Origin: Lutimaribacter_A marinistellae | GTDB taxonomy: Bacteria; Pseudomonadota; Alphaproteobacteria; Rhodobacterales; Rhodobacteraceae | Length of the DNA: 64,000 bases | Reading direction: 5' to 3' | Assembly (NCBI RefSeq): GCF_042648365.1 | Contig: NZ_JBHRXI010000016.1 | Span: 1 to 64,000, forward strand | Shown: positions 46,287 through 53,129 of the stretch, piece after piece | Layout: every line of letters begins with the position of its first letter | Numbering within the stretch: the first letter of the stretch is position 1 | The notes under the pieces: generated by a model | Database searches by the model: none | Seen by the model: the letters and a program-made list of their open reading frames with translations, nothing else | What the model was told of the DNA's origin: nothing | Made by a program: the position numbers and the translations under genes

Positions 46287-47219
46287 ATGCCAGACCTGAC
46301 CTTGCGCCAGATCCGCTATTTCTCTGCGTTGAGCGAGACGCTGCAGTACCAGCGCGCCGCAAGATTGCTTGGTATAAGCCAACCGTCCCTTAGCCTGCAG
46401 ATCGCGGCACTTGAGGAAACGCTTGGAACCCGGTTGATCGAGCGGCGGCGGACAGGATTGATCCTTACCCCGGAAGGGCGCGAGATCGCCGAGCAGAGCC
46501 GACGCATCCTGCGCGAGGTCGAGGCGTTAAAATTGCTCGCGCGCCCCATGCAAACCGACATGAGCGGCACGCTGAGACTGGGCTCGACACCCACCATTGG
46601 TCCATACCTGATGCCGCGGGTGCTGCGGCGGGTTCATGGCGAGTATCCCGATCTGAAGCTTATCATCCGCGATGGCGCGCCTCAGGATCTGGCCGAGGAA
46701 CTGGCCGGCGGACATCATGACGTGATCCTGACGCAGCTTCCTGTCCGGCACGACGAGCTGCGCACCATGCCGCTGTTTCGGGAGGAATTGCGGCTTGCCG
46801 TTTCACAAGGGCATCGCCTTGCGGACCGGACCGTGGTGCAAAACAACGATCTTAGCGACGAAACCCTGTTGAGCCTTGGTCCGGCCTATCAACTGCACAG
46901 GCAGGTCGCAGATATCTGCGCCACTTCGGGCGCCACCCGAAACGAGGCTTTCGAGGGTACCAGTCTGGATGCGCTGCGACAGATGGTTTCCCTCGGTATG
47001 GGCGTGACGCTTCTGCCCGCGCTTTACATTCGGTCAGAGGTCGCGCAACCCGATCCGGACGTCGAGACCATTCGTTTTCGCCCGGCCCTTCACCGCCTGA
47101 TCGGTCTTGCGTGGCGCGCCACGTCCGGCAATCCGCCAGCTTTCGTCCGACTGGCGGACATCATCCGGGACGTTGCCCGAAAGGAGTTTCCGGAAACCGT
47201 GATTCCCATGCCGCAGTGA
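46287..47219 (+). CDS. OxyR-like LysR regulator lacking the peroxidatic cysteine
   Basis: 310 residues. The N-terminal helix-turn-helix is TLQYQRAARLLGISQPSLSLQIAALEETLG. The C-terminal domain aligns without gaps to E. coli OxyR around its redox site: where OxyR has GHCLRDQAMGFC, this protein has AYQLHRQVADIC. The position of Cys199 is Gln202 and only the Cys208 equivalent, Cys211, remains. The following EGTSLDALRQMVSLGMGVTLLPAL is strongly OxyR-like. It therefore cannot form the OxyR disulfide and may sense another signal or use a sulfenic acid. It has no SD and an OxyR-type site in its own promoter. Confidence 0.88.
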   Translation: MPDLTLRQIRYFSALSETLQYQRAARLLGISQPSLSLQIAALEETLGTRLIERRRTGLILTPEGREIAEQSRRILREVEALKLLARPMQTDMSGTLRLGSTPTIGPYLMPRVLRRVHGEYPDLKLIIRDGAPQDLAEELAGGHHDVILTQLPVRHDELRTMPLFREELRLAVSQGHRLADRTVVQNNDLSDETLLSLGPAYQLHRQVADICATSGATRNEAFEGTSLDALRQMVSLGMGVTLLPALYIRSEVAQPDPDVETIRFRPALHRLIGLAWRATSGNPPAFVRLADIIRDVARKEFPETVIPMPQ

Positions 47220-47326
47220 CGAACTGGCCGCAGTCTGCGCTTTCCCAACCGGATCGGGCTGTGCCATAGTGTCTCAAAGCGTCGTCCAAGGCGCGACCCC
47301 GAGGCAGACAATACGGCAGCAACAAC

Positions 47327-47638
47327 GTGACCCGACCCGCTCTCCGAACCAACCGGCCCGGTCTTGGCGCCGCGGCATTCTTTACCGTGGCTTTTGGCCT
47401 TGGCACATACTTCACCTTTGCCGCGGTACAGGGCGATTACGGCCTTTTTCGCAGGGTCGAAATCGCGGCCGAACGCAGCGCCCTGACCGAGGAGCTCAAC
47501 GCGCTTCAGGCCGAAATCGCGCAAATGGAGAACCTTACCCGCAGACTCTCGGACGATTACCTCGACCTCGACCTTCTGGACGAGCAGGCACGCTCGATCC
47601 TCGGCATGCTCAGGTCGGACGAAATCGTCATCCGCTGA
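47327..47638 (+). CDS. ftsB: FtsB/DivIC-like septum formation initiator
   Basis: 103 residues from a GTG start at 47327. One membrane helix (GLGAAAFFTVAFGLGTYFTFAAV) is followed by QGDYGLFRRVEIAAERSALTEEL and a leucine-zipper-like coiled coil (LNALQAEIAQMENLTRRLSDDYLDLDLLDEQARSILGM), the typical FtsB layout. It links FtsL and FtsQ in the division complex. The position just upstream of pdhA on the same strand is a recurring order in alphaproteobacteria. It lacks a strong SD. Confidence 0.85.
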   Translation: MTRPALRTNRPGLGAAAFFTVAFGLGTYFTFAAVQGDYGLFRRVEIAAERSALTEELNALQAEIAQMENLTRRLSDDYLDLDLLDEQARSILGMLRSDEIVIR

Positions 47639-47685
47639 ACTCTTTCAGATTCCCCCTCGCACTGCGGAACGAAATGCTGTAAAAT

Positions 47686-47703
47686 TAGTTTAACGCTAAA
47701 CTA
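47686..47703. promoter_or_regulatory. 18-bp palindrome upstream of the pyruvate dehydrogenase operon
   Basis: TAGTTTA (47686-47692) and TAAACTA (47697-47703) are perfect inverted arms around ACGC. The element lies 25 bp before pdhA and is a strong candidate operator. The regulator is unknown. Confidence 0.7.
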
Positions 47704-47728
47704 TGTGTGCAGGGAGGACGCAAGAGCG

Positions 47729-48754
47729 ATGGCCACGCGCAAAACCACACCCACGGCCCGCAAGAGCAATGTCTCTGGCGACGAACTCAAGCATTACTAT
47801 CGCGAGATGCTGCTAATCCGCCGATTCGAGGAAAAGGCGGGCCAACTCTATGGCATGGGCCTGATCGGTGGCTTCTGCCACCTCTATATCGGCCAGGAAG
47901 CCGTCGTGGTCGGGTTGGAAGCTGCCGCCGAGGAAGGCGACAAGCGCATCACCTCCTACCGCGATCACGGCCACATGCTGGCCTGCGGTATGGACCCAGA
48001 CGGCGTGATGGCCGAACTGACCGGGCGCGAGGGCGGCTATTCCAAGGGCAAGGGCGGCTCCATGCACATGTTCTCGAAAGAGAAGCATTTTTACGGCGGC
48101 CACGGCATCGTCGGCGCCCAGGTGCCATTGGGCGCGGGGCTGGCCTTTTCGGACAAGTATCGTGGCAATGACCGTGTCACGTTCACCTATTTCGGCGACG
48201 GCGCGGCGAACCAGGGCCAGGTATACGAGACGTTCAACATGGCTGCCCTTTGGGAACTGCCGGTCATCTTCGTCATCGAGAACAACCAATACGCCATGGG
48301 CACCGCGCAGAAACGATCCACCTCGACCGAGGAGATCCACAAGCGTGGCGAACCGTTCGGCATCCCGGGCGAGATCGTCGACGGCATGAACGTGCTGGCG
48401 GTGAAGGATGCGGGCGAAAAGGCGGTCGCACACTGCCGCGCCGGCAAGGGGCCTTACATCCTCGAGGTCAAGACCTATCGCTATCGCGGCCACTCCATGT
48501 CGGACCCGGCCAAGTACCGCACCCGTGAAGAAGTCCAGAAGATGCGCGAGGAACGTGACCCGATCGAACAGGTCCGCTCGATGCTTCTGTCCGGCAAGCA
48601 CGCCAGCGAGGACGATCTCAAGGCCATCGACAAGGAAATCAAGGACATCGTCAACAAATCGGCCGATTTTTCCAAGGAAAGCCCCGAACCCGCCGCCGAC
48701 GAACTGTGGACGGACATCTATGCCGACACCGTCCCGCAGAAGGAGGAGGCGTGA
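47729..48754 (+). CDS. pdhA: Pyruvate dehydrogenase E1 component, alpha subunit
   Basis: 341 residues from the ATG at 47729, with AGGGAGG 12 nt upstream; an ATG at 47705 is possible but lacks an SD. The thiamine-diphosphate motif is GDGAANQGQVYETFNMAALWELPVIFVIENN. The phosphorylation-loop-like YRYRGHSMSDPAKYRT and the MLLIRRFEEKAGQLYGMGLIGGFCHLYIGQEA start are typical of the alpha subunit of heterotetrameric E1. With PdhB it decarboxylates pyruvate and transfers the hydroxyethyl group to lipoyl-E2. Confidence 0.97.
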   Translation: MATRKTTPTARKSNVSGDELKHYYREMLLIRRFEEKAGQLYGMGLIGGFCHLYIGQEAVVVGLEAAAEEGDKRITSYRDHGHMLACGMDPDGVMAELTGREGGYSKGKGGSMHMFSKEKHFYGGHGIVGAQVPLGAGLAFSDKYRGNDRVTFTYFGDGAANQGQVYETFNMAALWELPVIFVIENNQYAMGTAQKRSTSTEEIHKRGEPFGIPGEIVDGMNVLAVKDAGEKAVAHCRAGKGPYILEVKTYRYRGHSMSDPAKYRTREEVQKMREERDPIEQVRSMLLSGKHASEDDLKAIDKEIKDIVNKSADFSKESPEPAADELWTDIYADTVPQKEEA

Positions 48755-48755
48755 G

Positions 48756-48800
48756 ATGAACACCATGACGACGCTGGCCCGGACCGAAGGGGAATACTGA
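48756..48800 (+). CDS. 14-codon ORF between pdhA and pdhB
   Basis: ATG at 48756 follows the pdhA stop by one base and has a very strong AGGAGGAGG ribosome site 6 nt upstream. It encodes MNTMTTLARTEGEY and ends 3 nt before the pdhB ATG. It may be a coupling peptide that carries ribosomes to pdhB, or chance. A second in-frame ATG lies at codon 4. Confidence 0.4.
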   Translation: MNTMTTLARTEGEY

Positions 48801-48803
48801 ACC

Positions 48804-50201
48804 ATGGCGACCAAAATCCTGATGCCCGCCCTCTCCCCCACGATGGAGGAAGGCACACTTGCGAAATGGCTGGTCAAGGAGGGAGATACCGTCTCCTCCG
48901 GCGACATTCTGGCCGAGATCGAGACAGACAAGGCCACGATGGAGTTCGAGGCCGTCGATGAAGGCGTGGTCGGCAAGATCCTGATTGCCGAGGGCACCGA
49001 GGGGGTGAAGGTCAACACCCCCATCGCGATCCTCGCGGAAGAAGGCGAAGACGTCGACGCCGTAGCGCAGGAGGCGACAGCCGACGCGGGCAAGGAGGCA
49101 GCCCCTGCGGGGGGCTCCGACGCGCCCGCAGACGACGCGACACCGCCGACTGATGCGGCAAAGCCACCTGCGCCCGCGTTGCAATCCGACCGCACGCCCG
49201 ACTGGCCTGCAGACGCCGAGATGGCGCAGCAGACCGTGCGAGAGGCGCTGCGCGACGCGATGGCCGAAGAGATGCGCCGCGATGGCGACGTCTTCCTGAT
49301 GGGCGAGGAAGTGGCCGAGTACCAGGGCGCCTACAAGGTTAGCCAGGGCCTACTCGACGAATTCGGGGGCCGGCGTGTGATGGATACCCCCATCACCGAA
49401 CACGGCTTTGCCGGCATCGCGGTCGGCGCGGCCTTTGGCGGGCTGCGTCCCATCGTGGAATTCATGACGTTCAACTTCGCTATGCAGGCCATCGACCAGA
49501 TCATCAACTCCGCCGCCAAGACGCTCTACATGTCCGGCGGGCAGATGGGCAGCCCCATCGTCTTCCGCGGCCCCAATGGTGCGGCGGCGCGCGTGGCAGC
49601 CCAGCACAGCCAGGATTACGCCGCCTGGTACATGCAGGTTCCCGGTCTCAAGGTGGCGATGCCCTACTCCGCCGCCGACGCCAAAGGCTTGCTGAAAGCG
49701 GCGATCCGCGACCCGAACCCGGTCATCTTCCTGGAAAACGAAATCCTCTATGGCCGGTCTTTCGAGGTGCCGCAGGTCGACGATCTGGAAATCCCCTTCG
49801 GCAAGGCGCGGATCTGGCGCGAAGGGTCGGACGTGACGATCGTTAGCTTCGGCATCGGCATGACCTATGCGCTCGAAGCGGCCGAAAAGCTGGCCCAGGA
49901 CGGGATCGAGGCCGAGGTGATTGACCTGCGCACGATCCGGCCGATGGATACGCCCGCGATCATCGAGTCGGTGAAAAAGACCAACCGGCTGGTCACCGTC
50001 GAGGAAGGTTGGCCGCAGGGATCGGTCGGCAGCTACATCTCGTCGGTGGTGATGCAGGAGGCGTTCGACTGGCTTGACGCGCCGGTCATCAATTGCACCG
50101 GCAAGGACGTGCCCATGCCCTATGCCGCGAACCTCGAGAAAATGGCGCTGGTCACCACGGACGAGGTGATCGAAGCTGTTCGCAAAGTGACCTATCGCTG
50201 A
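48804..50201 (+). CDS. pdhB: Pyruvate dehydrogenase E1 beta subunit with N-terminal lipoyl domain
   Basis: 465 residues: a lipoyl domain at residues 1-80 (lipoyl lysine 43 in EIETDKATMEF), an alanine/proline/acid-rich linker to about residue 130, and the E1 beta transketolase region (REALRDAMAEEMRRDGDVFLMGEE, GFAGIAVGAAFGGLRPIVEFMTFNF). The C-terminal domain reads IEAEVIDLRTIRPMDTPAIIESVKKTNRLVTVEEGWPQGS. A lipoyl domain on E1 beta is a known feature of alphaproteobacterial PDH complexes. It is nearly identical to the lipoyl domain of PdhC next door. Confidence 0.97.
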   Translation: MATKILMPALSPTMEEGTLAKWLVKEGDTVSSGDILAEIETDKATMEFEAVDEGVVGKILIAEGTEGVKVNTPIAILAEEGEDVDAVAQEATADAGKEAAPAGGSDAPADDATPPTDAAKPPAPALQSDRTPDWPADAEMAQQTVREALRDAMAEEMRRDGDVFLMGEEVAEYQGAYKVSQGLLDEFGGRRVMDTPITEHGFAGIAVGAAFGGLRPIVEFMTFNFAMQAIDQIINSAAKTLYMSGGQMGSPIVFRGPNGAAARVAAQHSQDYAAWYMQVPGLKVAMPYSAADAKGLLKAAIRDPNPVIFLENEILYGRSFEVPQVDDLEIPFGKARIWREGSDVTIVSFGIGMTYALEAAEKLAQDGIEAEVIDLRTIRPMDTPAIIESVKKTNRLVTVEEGWPQGSVGSYISSVVMQEAFDWLDAPVINCTGKDVPMPYAANLEKMALVTTDEVIEAVRKVTYR

Positions 50202-50213
50202 GGAGACGGGACC

Positions 50214-51560
50214 ATGCCAACGGAAATCCTGATGCCCGCCCTGTCGCCGACGATGGAGGAAGGCACGCTTGCCAAATGGCTCGTAAAGGAGGGCGACGCA
50301 GTCTCCTCGGGCGACCTGCTGGCCGAAATCGAAACGGACAAGGCCACGATGGAATTCGAGGCGGTCGACGAGGGCGTGATCGGCAAGCTGCTGATCGGCG
50401 AAGGCACCGAGGGGGTCAAGGTCAACACTCCCATCGCCGTGCTGCTCGAGGAGGGTGAGAGCGCCGACGATATCGGCTCAAGCGGCGGCTCTCCGCGTCC
50501 CGCCGAGCAGGCGACCGGAACCGCGCCCGCCGAAGCAAAGGAACCCGCGGCGAACGGCTATTCCGGTGGCGAAAGCGCGCCTTCAAGCCCTGCTCCCGCT
50601 GCGACACAAAACGCTGACGGACAACGCATTTTCGCGTCACCGCTCGCGCGACGGATCGCTGCCGATAGGGGCCTCGACCTTGCGTCGATCAAGGGCTCCG
50701 GCCCTCATGGTCGTATCGTCAAGGCGGATGTCGAAGGCGCACAGGCAGCTCCGGCCAAGGCCGAACAATCGGCCGAGGCCTCGCAGCCGCAAGCGCAGGC
50801 ATCGGCTCCAGCGCCCGCGCCGACGGCCGGTCCCTCCGCAGATGCTGTCGCCAAGATCTACGAGGGCCGCGACTATGAAGAGGTCAAACTCGACGGTATG
50901 CGCAAGACCATCGCTGCGCGCCTCACCGAGGCGAAGCAGCAGGTTCCGCACTTCTACCTGCGCCGGGATATCCGCATCGACGCGCTGCTCAAGTTTCGTG
51001 GCGAGCTCAACAAACAACTCGAAGGGCGCGGCGTCAAGCTGTCCGTGAACGATTTCATCATCAAGGCGTGCGCTTTGGCCTTGCAATCGGTGCCTGACGC
51101 AAATGCCGTCTGGGCTGGTGATCGTGTGCTGCGGCTTAAACCGTCGGACGTGGCCGTGGCCGTGGCAATCGAAGGTGGCCTGTTCACGCCCGTTCTCAAG
51201 GACGCCGAAATGAAATCCCTGTCGGCGCTTTCCGCAGAGATGAAGGACCTCGCTGCCCGCGCCCGCGACCGCAAGCTTGCACCGCATGAGTATCAGGGCG
51301 GCAGTTTTGCCATCTCGAATCTCGGCATGTTCGGCATCGACAACTTCGACGCGGTCATCAATCCGCCGCATGGCGCAATTCTCGCGGTTGGAGCCGGGGT
51401 CAAGAAACCGATCGTGACTGGCGATGGCGACGTCAGCGTCGCCACCGTCATGTCGGTCACCCTTTCGGTCGATCACCGCGTCATCGACGGCGCGCTCGGT
51501 GCGCAGCTGTTGCATGCCATCGTCGAGAACCTCGAGAACCCGATGGTCATGCTTGCATGA
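50214..51560 (+). CDS. pdhC: Dihydrolipoamide acetyltransferase (E2 of pyruvate dehydrogenase)
   Basis: 448 residues: lipoyl domain 1-80 (lysine 43), flexible linker, peripheral subunit-binding domain near residues 140-175 (FASPLARRIAADRGLDLASI ... GPHGRIVKADV), a second Ala/Pro-rich linker, and the acyltransferase core. The catalytic motif DHRVIDGALGAQLL (H-x3-DG) is near the C terminus. It transfers the acetyl group to CoA and forms the complex core. The gene follows pdhB by 12 nt with GAGGAGACGG upstream. E3 must come from lpdA elsewhere. Confidence 0.97.
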   Translation: MPTEILMPALSPTMEEGTLAKWLVKEGDAVSSGDLLAEIETDKATMEFEAVDEGVIGKLLIGEGTEGVKVNTPIAVLLEEGESADDIGSSGGSPRPAEQATGTAPAEAKEPAANGYSGGESAPSSPAPAATQNADGQRIFASPLARRIAADRGLDLASIKGSGPHGRIVKADVEGAQAAPAKAEQSAEASQPQAQASAPAPAPTAGPSADAVAKIYEGRDYEEVKLDGMRKTIAARLTEAKQQVPHFYLRRDIRIDALLKFRGELNKQLEGRGVKLSVNDFIIKACALALQSVPDANAVWAGDRVLRLKPSDVAVAVAIEGGLFTPVLKDAEMKSLSALSAEMKDLAARARDRKLAPHEYQGGSFAISNLGMFGIDNFDAVINPPHGAILAVGAGVKKPIVTGDGDVSVATVMSVTLSVDHRVIDGALGAQLLHAIVENLENPMVMLA

Positions 51561-51565
51561 AGACA

Positions 51566-51589
51566 AAGCCGCCCCGAATGGGGCGGCTT
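51566..51589. terminator. Bidirectional hairpin between pdhC and cysE
   Basis: AAGCCGCCCC (51566-51575) pairs with GGGGCGGCTT (51580-51589) around GAAT. It is 5 nt after the pdhC stop and, read from the minus strand, ends with TTTGTCTT, so it can also serve cysE. Confidence 0.8.
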
Positions 51590-51616
51590 CCTTCACGATC
51601 CAACGCTTTCAGTTGG

Positions 51617-52432
51617 TCATTCGTACCGGGCAAGCATGTGATCCATCCGGATCGCCGGCTGATCGCATCCCGCCTCACCCACGATCCGGGCAGGAATCCC
51701 CGCAACCGTCTTGCACGGCGGCACCTCTTCCAGAACAACCGAGCCTGCGGCGATGCGGCTGCAATGGCCGATCTTGATGTTACCAAGGACCTTGGCCCCG
51801 GCCCCGATCAGAACACCGTCACCGATCTTTGGATGTCGGTCCTCTTCCTCCTTGCCGGTCCCGCCAAGCGTTACCGAATGCAGCATCGAGACGTTGTCAC
51901 CGACCACCGCGGTCTCACCGATCACAATGGAATGCGCATGGTCGATCATGATCCCCTTGCCGATCTTGGCGGCCGGGTGGATATCGACCCCGAAAATCTC
52001 GGAAACACGCATCTGGAGGAAATAGGCCAGATCGATCCGCCCCTTCAGCCACAGCCAATGCGCGACGCGGTAGGCCTGCATTGCCTGGTATCCCTTGAAG
52101 TACAGCACCGGCTGAAGCAGTCGGTGGCATGCAGGGTCACGCTCGTACACAGCCATCAGGTCGGCGCGCGCCGCCTCGATCAGCGCAGGCTCGTCCGCAT
52201 ATGCCTCGTCGACGATCTCTCGCAGCACCATCATCGACATTTCGTTCGAGCACAGCTTGGCTGAAATGCGGTAGGATAAGGCCCTCGCAAGGCTTTTGTG
52301 ATGCAAGATACAGGCATGGACCAAGCCGCCCATGAGCGGTTCCCGTTGAACCGCAGCTTCCGCTTCTTCGGTGATCCTGTTCCAAACCGGATCGACCGGC
52401 GTCAGTTTCGAGCGTGTTTCCAACATGGTCAA
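51617..52432 (-). CDS. cysE: Serine O-acetyltransferase
   Basis: 271 residues. The N-terminal helical domain (PVWNRITEEAEAAVQREPLMGG) precedes the left-handed beta-helix of hexapeptide repeats with DIHPAAKIGKGIMIDHAHSIVIGETAVVGDNVSML, including catalytic His/Asp residues, and HPKIGDGVLIGAGAKVLGNIKIG. It makes O-acetylserine for cysteine synthesis. It is convergent with pdhC and divergent from the DksA-like gene across 78 bp. Confidence 0.96.
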   Translation of the reverse strand: MTMLETRSKLTPVDPVWNRITEEAEAAVQREPLMGGLVHACILHHKSLARALSYRISAKLCSNEMSMMVLREIVDEAYADEPALIEAARADLMAVYERDPACHRLLQPVLYFKGYQAMQAYRVAHWLWLKGRIDLAYFLQMRVSEIFGVDIHPAAKIGKGIMIDHAHSIVIGETAVVGDNVSMLHSVTLGGTGKEEEDRHPKIGDGVLIGAGAKVLGNIKIGHCSRIAAGSVVLEEVPPCKTVAGIPARIVGEAGCDQPAIRMDHMLARYE

Positions 52433-52510
52433 ACATCCTCTGCTGCGCTTAACCTAACCATCTAAGCTGCATTTGACCAATCGCAATTCCTTGAAAGGGA
52501 CACAACGAAA

Positions 52511-52849
52511 ATGAACGAGACCGAGCTTGCCGCTTTTAGTCGCCTGATATCGGATCGACTGCGGGAACTCGAACAAAGCTCCGAGGCGGGACGCGACGGT
52601 CAATCGGTTGTCACGCTCGATCAACAGGCGGTCGGCCGTCTCAGTCGAATGGATGCGCTGCAGAACCAGGCCATGGCCAAAGCCCAACAGACCCGCCGGG
52701 ACACCGAAACGGTTCGCCTGCTGGCAGCGCTCGAACGGATCGAAGAGGGCGACTTCGGTTACTGTGAGGATTGCGGAGAAGAGATCGCGAAAGGGCGGCT
52801 GGAACTCGATCCAGCCGCTACCCGGTGCGTCAGCTGCGCTTCGGGCTGA
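52511..52849 (+). CDS. DksA/TraR-type zinc-finger protein
   Basis: 112 residues, a short DksA paralogue. A coiled-coil half (residues 1-75) precedes the zinc finger with Cys85, Cys88, Cys106 and Cys109 (YCEDCGEEIAKGRLE ... RCVSCASG). DksA proteins bind the RNA polymerase secondary channel and modulate stringent control; short paralogues are less studied. Its end overlaps the terminal gene of the GTA cluster by 20 nt in convergent orientation. Confidence 0.92.
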   Translation: MNETELAAFSRLISDRLRELEQSSEAGRDGQSVVTLDQQAVGRLSRMDALQNQAMAKAQQTRRDTETVRLLAALERIEEGDFGYCEDCGEEIAKGRLELDPAATRCVSCASG

Positions 52850-53126
52850 TCCGAAACAAGGTGATCTCTCGCAAAACCATTTCAAAGCACTGGCAATACT
52901 CGGGATCATCGAAGCTAGGTTCGTCCGCCAGTTCCCGTTTTCGTGCCGCCGACATCAAAGACCCGTTCCCGTAGAGAGGATGCAGAGACCCGGTCTTTCG
53001 GACATGGGCACAGGCTTGGGCTGCTTCACCGATCATCCGGCGACAAAGCCGCCCGCGCCCGTCAACCGGTGCACGTAGCAAAGCGCGCGCTGCCGCACTG
53101 ACGTCTCCATGCAGAACTGGAAGCAT
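52830..53126 (-). CDS. Small protein at the end of the GTA operon (DUF7742-like)
   Basis: 98 residues. The ATG lies 3 nt after the stop of the megatron gene, so the two are coupled. The sequence shows VLHGDVSAAARALL, RLCRRMIGEAAQACAHVRKTG, HPLYGNGSLMSAA and FDDPEYCQCFEMVL, a pattern I recall from hypothetical proteins that follow the GTA tail genes in other Rhodobacterales. It is helical and soluble with no signal peptide. Function unknown; its conserved place suggests a link to GTA production or simply read-through expression. Confidence 0.75.
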   Translation of the reverse strand: MLPVLHGDVSAAARALLRAPVDGRGRLCRRMIGEAAQACAHVRKTGSLHPLYGNGSLMSAARKRELADEPSFDDPEYCQCFEMVLREITLFRISPKRS

Positions 53127-53129
53127 GGA

